Positions 57,901 to 64,000 of a stretch of DNA of 64,000 nt are shown piece by piece. The notes below the pieces were generated by a model. The model was not told the DNA's origin, ran no database searches, and saw nothing but the letters and a program-made list of their open reading frames with translations. How positions within the stretch are numbered: position 1 is the first letter of the stretch; every line of letters begins with the position of its first letter. This stretch comes from Ciborinia camelliae (lineage: Eukaryota > Ascomycota > Leotiomycetes > Helotiales > Sclerotiniaceae): NCBI GenBank assembly GCA_025890175.1, contig JANPYM010000001.1, forward strand, positions 2,154,853 to 2,218,852, read 5' to 3'. The position numbers were made by a program, and so were the translations under genes.

Positions 57901-59316
57901 AAACATCCTTAATCATCGAGTGGCACATAAGGCTTAGCCAGACAATTACCAAGCTGTTTATTTCCCTGATGTAAGATTTCACAGTGAAACTTCACTTTTA
58001 TTACCACAATAGTAAATGTGAGATAGGTGGCACGAATATCGTTGTTGATGGCGTCGAAAAGTTCCTGGCTTCCAAGTCCTTCCTTGATGGCTTGTTTGTG
58101 TCTTCGCGTTTTGAACCATCATCCGAATACAAGAGCTCGGGATAGGGAAGTTTCCATCCTAGATCTGCCAGCGAACGATGACTAAGGTATTCTTACTTGT
58201 CATCGACTTTGAAAAGCAATGGCCAAAATCAAAATTGTTAGACGAACAAATATCCCGTTAGGTCTAAATCGGAAGCTCTCATTCCATAAAAGGGTGGAGT
58301 CTTCAATCCACGACAGCGGTATGAACCAGTATCCAATCAAATTATCGAATATGAGGCTGGACTCAACAGATTTCGGTGCACAATTGGAAGTAATTTTTGC
58401 CGATTTCTTGAAGCACATCTTCTTCCTCTGGAGAATATTTATAGTTGCGTGTTTGGAATCGATTAAAAATGAATTGGAATGTGTACAGATCAGGTTTCTC
58501 CGTTCAAAATGTCGGCTTTGAAAATATGACACTGGCCAGTATCTATATATTGCTCATTCGAGAGCGCGACTTCGTCATCGGGTCGGGAAGGAGAGATGGT
58601 GACAGGCATATTTTCCGGATGGAAGGTTTGCATCAATTTTGTTGCCACCATGTAGTGTGAATGGGCTAACGATATAACTACACTGCTCCGTGGCAAACTT
58701 TGCCACCTGCTGCTCAGAGTTCGCGGTCCTGTCGTATAATTCGAGTGCCTTAAAATATCGCAGGCAATACGACCATGATTTCCATCACCATGTCGAACAT
58801 TTGAGCGATGAAGATGGAGGTTTAGAGATAACGAAGGTCTTGAGCGTGACATATGCTTATGTAATATATTTGCGGCCTCCCATTGGTGGGCGTGCTGCCT
58901 CAGATGTGACTCATGCAAGCCAAAAACTGCTGTTCGTGATCTAACATCTTAATTGGTTGATTTCTACTTTCACTGCCTCTTCCATCTCGAGTACCAGTAG
59001 TGATGGTTGAATTCACAATCAAGTTCTTTTCGTACTGCCAAGCAATACCAATTCTTGATTCAATAGTAGTAGAAACAAAATTATCTTTTATTGTGCATCG
59101 AGGGATGGAACAGATCCATGGATTTTCTTGTTCTTATGTAACATTATTACTAGGTAATTCTCGTCGGGACAAAAGCTTGGATATTAATCTCTAGACCCCT
59201 TTCCCTGCCGTCTTACAAAAGCCATCCGTGTTTGATGCCATGAACGTTATAAGTAGCTCCTTATACTCTCACCGAATCCAGAATCCCATCATGCCGCTCT
59301 CTGCCGACTTCGTCCT
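57901..59316. other. Region without supported gene
   Basis: 1.4 kb. Overlapping frames of 100-140 codons on both strands (58200-58532 minus, 58219-58521 plus, 58490-58918 minus). Minus-strand sense in several frames between 58030 and 58700 looks faintly coding, so a decayed gene is possible, but no family could be named. Confidence 0.35.
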
Positions 59317-62297
59317 TTATGTTGAGCTTTGAATAGAATTTGCGGTAGATAGGCTCGTTGGTAAAGCGGTATCCTCGATCTGGGGCTCTCCCTGCTCTCG
59401 TTTAGCTTGCTTTTTCAACTTTCGGTTTTTGTTTTTATTCTTGTTATTTCTCTTCTTCGTCTGGGGTGCCTCAGTCTCCGCTCTATGAGCGTTTAGTGTT
59501 AGTGATTGTCTATGATACAAACTGGTGAACTTACACATCTGATCCTCCATTTTCATCGTCCTGTTGTATGGCTTCCATAACGTTGCTCATATTGCTTGAA
59601 TCCACTTCAATTCCTGGTAGAAGCTTTGTTTCCTCGTTGCCGCCCATATTTTTCATCAATCTATCGACCTGTTCTAGGCCAATAGATCCTTGCGAGCTCA
59701 CAAAATCCTCGATAATGCCGCATGTTATCTGAATAACAGGTGCCACCTGGAGTGCTTCCATAGGAGTATGCTCCATCCAATCTCTATGCCCTCCAAGCGC
59801 CCCAGAGACATCAAAAACAAAGAACGGCCAAGTTTGTAACAAGGAATAATTATCGTACGTGATTTCTATACGTTTATGGTAGATATTTTGAGATACGCCG
59901 TGGTGTAAATTCATCAAGAGGTCCCAACATCGACGATGCATATCAAAGTAGTCGAAGAGGAGATGAGGTTGGTTGTCAGTTATGATATTCGAGCCCATTT
60001 GAAGCAGTGGTATGATGAAGGATTCTTGAGAGCTGTGTTTTGTAGGAGCCGCTTTGGAAGATTGATCCTTCTGCCAGGCAACCAAAATCTCCAGACCATC
60101 AAGGCTAGAGTATTTTGCGGGGCGAAGCATGAGTGCATTGTATCTCTCCATGAGCATGTGCAGTTTTATGGCATCGACGCGTAACGTTCGCATATAATCA
60201 ACGCCACGAGAGGAGTAAGGGTGATCAATGGGGCGGCTAGAAATGGCTGCATAATTCTTTACAGATTTGCCCGATGCAAGCATAATTCGAGTCACTAAAA
60301 CACCAGGAAGTCAGTAATTTGAGACATACAAGTTGGCTTGAATATTGCGGAGTGTATATAACAACTCGATTATACTCACGGTAGTCGGGGTCTTTATCGG
60401 GACGGCTTCCAAGGAATAGCCATTCGGCGCCGTGAAGTTCGATCAGGTACTCTATATCTTTCCATTCAAAATCGTTCTTCGATTTCGTGTTGGTGAAGTT
60501 GCAGAGGTGGATTGCCAGTAAAATAGATCGATACATGTTCGTCAGCTCTATTCCGAAAGACCATAGTGTCAAGCGATAACTGGTTAGTAAGATGCCGCAC
60601 CACAGAGGACTATGGATCTTTAGCCATTCTAGACATTCTGAGCTAGCATCTGTTAGCCGAGTCACCTTGTCATTGATAACCCAGATTTCCAATTCCCTGA
60701 CAGTTTTTTGAATTACTCTATCAAATACTGAGTGGACCGGGCGAGGCCAAAAGCTGCTCCAGTCAAAATGTTGTTGCAACTTTCGTTTTGCGTCAAAACC
60801 AAACGACCGAAGTTCTTGGAAACTGCGTCCGATGCTGTTGCTTGATACTTCCCCATAACTTGAAGCCCGTCCAATATTGATGATTATGGAAGTGGCCCAT
60901 ATTAGCCATGTGGGAATGGGCCGAGATTGCTGATTCTTGCCCTTCTTTTTAGAACTGGAACTTTTCGTCTCACCGGGGTCGCGCCGCGTAACCATCTGAG
61001 TCATAGTTTTGGTCCATAGATCCATAGGGAGATCATTCGGTGCAATAAGTGCAAGCTCGACAAAGCTATGGGAGAAGCCTTTCATTGTTTCCGAGTCACA
61101 TTCAAATTGCTTCAGAACACTGAGACCAGCACTGTTCTCCACGCTAGATATTGCAGTCAAGGGACAACCCTCTGGTGTCTCTTTGTCTTCGCATATTGCT
61201 TGTGATAAGCTCATCATAATATATTGGGGGATACAAAGCCAATTGGCAATACCGTATTGTCGCAAGAGGAAAGCGTCTTGATCATCCGGACTTAACAAAG
61301 TTTGTTGCTCTCGAGTGCCACCGATGAAGCCGAAAAGCAGGTCTCCAATGTATGGGTTCGCAAAATATTTTCCCACACACGTATCCGTACGAATTTCGGA
61401 CTGTTCCGCAGTTGCCCAATACAATCCGACTGCCGAAACAGTCTGAGACGCTCCGAGTTCGGCAATAGCATGTTCGACTGTAGTCAACTTTCCAGCAACG
61501 AATATCTCCTGATTCATGAACTGAGACTCTTTCCGGCGCACTACATCAAATGCGAGGTCGGTTGTAATCGATGCAGTCTCGAGAGGAAGCTTTTGTTCCC
61601 GGTACTCTATCCAAATATTTTGCAGATACTCTCGAATGTCATTCAGATCTTTGAAAAAGCAGAACATCATAAAATAGAGTTCCTCGAGCGATGCAGCCTC
61701 CGATTTATCTTCATCACAATCATAGTTGCCGGCTTCGGTTTCCTTCCTTCCCCTGGACGTCTTTTTCCCTTTTCCTTCGGTTTTCACTAGATGTTGCGAC
61801 GTGGGTTTGTCTTCCATGTCTTCAATATCTAACACATCGAACAAGTTTTTATCAAGCTCATCGACTTGCTCGTCGCTGTTTGAGGTGCTCGAATGAATCT
61901 TCAATTCATGTAACCTAAGAGGCTCAAGACATCCAAATATATCCTCTAGAATCGAAATGATATATTGGTGTCTGTTGTTACTGTCTAATTTTTCTGGTCC
62001 AGCCTCAGTCTCCTTCTGCTGATGCATAAAACTGAAGGCTTTCCGCAGATGAATAACATTCTTCAAGGTCGATAGTAGTTGTTGGCTAACTTTGATTTTA
62101 GGTTGGGTACAACTGGCGATGAATCGAGCAATTTCTGCATACTTGGCCAGAGGAAACGAGTGGGTAGATTTGATGGATGAAGATTTATCGTCTTTGAAGA
62201 AGTTGCACAACTGGGCTGTTGTAACAAGCCATGTGAAGACAGCCTTTGTGCCACTTTTGTACTGAAGGTAACTGTCGACACGTAAATCTTGAGACAT
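59317..62297 (-). CDS. DUF6604 domain-containing protein, 947 aa
   Basis: Three exons: 62297-60380, 60294-59535 and 59482-59317, sum 2,844 nt. I chose the Met at 62297 because the DUF6604 domain starts directly after it: VDSYLQYKSGTKAVFTWLVTTAQ matches in part the family pattern Y-x-x-Y-K-x-x-T-x-x-x-x-x-W-L-x-x-T-A. The domain is found in fungal proteins of unknown function. A mid-protein linker has basic, Ser/Lys-rich stretches (KKKGKNQQ, GKGKKTSRGRK). The last exon encodes a very basic tail (KKRNNKNKNKNRKLKKQAKR), typical of nuclear or nucleolar localisation. Introns are regular (GTGAGT/TAG, GTAAGT/TAG). The gene is intact. It ends 1.4 kb from the toxin-like gene; no functional link can be claimed. 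Confidence 0.85.
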
Positions 62298-63757
62298 TTG
62301 GAGTGATCTGGGTGCTCTCAATTTGACCAGTCTGTGGGTTATCGGATGTTGAAATCCAACATTTGAAATCGAAGGCAAATATGAGAATCTATTTTTTGGG
62401 GGGGATTCGCAGTGCAGATTTGGTTAGAGTTGGTGTTACTATTTGATAGTCTGCATTCATTAGTCTTGTTGGCTTTGGATATTGTTAGCAGTTGGGTGAA
62501 TGCGAATAAATAGAGGCCAAAAGGCACTCAAACGGTCTTCGTGTTGTATATCAAATGATTACGCAATACTGTTGTGGCTCTGCCGTACAATTCCCTTCAC
62601 CGTAAGGCCCTCATCCTCTCAGATAATTCTTTTCCTTCTACATCTAAATAATCTTCCTCAAATACTGAAGAAGCATGATACCTCCGCTCTCAATTCTCCA
62701 ATTTGTCAGTAGATCCACTGCTTTCTTCGCAACTCAAGCTGCATACTCTTTATTCCCTAACCCTAAGTTGTACTAATCAGCGTTTTCTTTAAAATCAAAA
62801 AGTCTTTCTTTTATCAAAAGACTTGAAGATTTTTTATGCAAATCAATTAATTAATAAGAAAGATTGAAGTAACCAGACTAAGCTAATTGTATAACTTGAA
62901 TTGACGGTGTCCCTAGAAGCATTTACACACCATTCTTAGCCAAAGAATAAATTATAACAGAGAAGAAAGGAGCGAAATAGTTCAGAATATCTACCTATTC
63001 CAACATTTTTTTACTTTATCTCGCTAAAAAAGGGAGGAGAGAAGAGGGAAAGACAACCCTTTCGTACTAATCTTACTAAACACTGTATAAAGGGTAGGAT
63101 ATCGCATAAATACCTAGGTATTTAACTCTCATCCTTAGTTACCTACCGGTATAACATTATATTAGAGGTAGTGATATGAAGGAGGAATAAAAATTTATAT
63201 ATATATTTATGATTATCACTTGATTACTTCATCAAATATATCATTGGACATTTATGGCGGGGTTTCGTTGTTGAGTGGCTGAAATTTGATTAAAAGTGGC
63301 GTCTCTTACAGGGGTTTAAAGTGGTTCATTGTGGCTCATTGTGGCTCATTGTTTGGCCCAACGCATCATCTCGAGTATTTGTCGGCACTCGGCCGTAGGT
63401 GGATATGGGATGATCAAAGAATCCTTGGAATGGTTCTATTCACACATTTTCTGCCATTGGTAGCCGTACAGAACCGTATCTGTATCTGTTTCATTTTATA
63501 CATATTAAACTCATCGACTGATAAATCATTCCATTCCAATTTTCTATGAGAACTTGCTCTACATACCTACATATATACTCCAATTTCATCCTCACCGGTC
63601 AATCAATTAATCAAACAAACTAACTAGGTACCTAACTTAATCCATTCGACATCAGTTTGATTACAGTTTTCTCCAAATCACCACATCAACACCCACCGCT
63701 TCTTTACAGTTTTCCAGCTGTGCATTGAATGCCAGCGAGGTCTTTAAATTATTCAAA
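62298..63757. other. Divergent intergenic region
   Basis: 1.46 kb, AT-rich, between the DUF6604 gene and the partial gene at the right edge. Contains a (TA)n patch near 63200 and the 10-bp repeat at 63321. No gene recognised. Confidence 0.45.
63321..63350. repeat. Three tandem copies of GTGGCTCATT
   Basis: Copies at 63321, 63331 and 63341; the first has T for C at one position. Confidence 0.9.
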
Positions 63758-64000
63758 ATGGCAGACCACGCATTCGCACTTCGGAAAGAATTTAGTAAAG
63801 GACTTCCCAAGATCTCTTCATCTTCATCCATCGCAGATATGAGAATCACTGAATCTCAAAAGTTGAAAGTCCTTGTGGCCGCAAATGGTAGCAAAGATGT
63901 AGCACAAGCTCTTGCACTCGTCGTGAGGTTATCAAAGAATCCTAAAATCGAAACACGAGCGATTATCGACGAAGAGACATGGCCATCGTATCGTTTATCC
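63758..64000 (+). CDS. Unidentified protein, 3' truncated by window end
   Basis: An ATG at 63758 in the context CAAAATGGC, a good fungal start, opens a frame that runs without a stop to the window edge (81 codons). The start reads MADHAFALRKEFSKGLPKI, followed by a Ser-rich stretch and ITESQKLKVLVAANGSKDVAQALALV. Composition is that of a soluble, helical cytoplasmic protein. No signal peptide, no membrane segment, no family recognised from this part. Confidence 0.6.
   Translation, partial: MADHAFALRKEFSKGLPKISSSSSIADMRITESQKLKVLVAANGSKDVAQALALVVRLSKNPKIETRAIIDEETWPSYRLS

Noticed and set aside
58030..58700. Possible decayed gene on the minus strand
   Set aside because: Some coding-like patches in different frames, but no family could be recognised, so no feature is claimed.
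1..64000. tRNA, rRNA or snoRNA genes
   Set aside because: I looked for T-loop-like GGTTCGAATCC and cloverleaf patterns by eye and saw none; a covariance-model scan would be decisive.

Overview
The window is nuclear DNA of a filamentous ascomycete. Genes carry short GT-AG introns (about 50-280 nt), the gene content is typical of Pezizomycotina (GH7 cellulase with CBM1, fungal type III PKS, SAT4-like membrane protein, NACHT-ankyrin protein, DUF6604 and DUF7029 proteins), and AT-rich decayed transposons suggest RIP-like mutation. The overall look suggests Leotiomycetes, perhaps Sclerotiniaceae (Botrytis/Sclerotinia), but that is an impression, not a test. Exon coordinates were read by hand; where stated, the summed exon lengths are an exact multiple of three.

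Layout. 0-5.6 kb: 3' part of an importin beta-3 gene, then a secreted GPI-type DUF7029 protein. 5.6-12 kb: accessory DNA with gene relics (an NLR N-terminal fragment, a Cys-rich hydrolase-like fragment, a Nor-1-like reductase) and a 695-bp MITE with TTA target duplication. 13-15.6 kb: two small secreted seven-cysteine proteins that are tandem paralogs with identical exon-2 length and intron phases. 16.4-19.1 kb: a large disordered nuclear-looking protein. 19.6-28 kb: a decayed secondary-metabolism group made of two broken O-methyltransferases, a SAT4-family membrane protein split by a hAT-like element, and one apparently intact cytochrome P450. 28.1-31.8 kb: an NLR-like NACHT-ankyrin gene. 33.3 kb: a small membrane protein. 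34.6-36.6 kb: a full-length but AT-saturated pogo-like transposon. 37.9-41.5 kb: type III polyketide synthase and BUD22, the latter crossed by a spurious assembly gap. 42.3-43 kb: a second SDR relic. 46.3-48 kb: GH7 cellobiohydrolase. 50.6-62.3 kb: a sulfotransferase-like orphan, a divergent pair formed by a 420-aa protein resembling the XaxA branch of alpha-pore-forming toxins and an 807-aa multi-domain protein, and a DUF6604 protein. The right edge cuts a new gene.

How it fits together. Core genes (importin, BUD22) bracket accessory blocks tied to host or competitor interaction: candidate effectors, plant-wall degradation, specialised metabolism, NLR-type surveillance and a possible pore-forming system. 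Transposons and pseudogenes lie between them. The least familiar items are the paired seven-cysteine secreted proteins and the divergent toxin-like gene pair.
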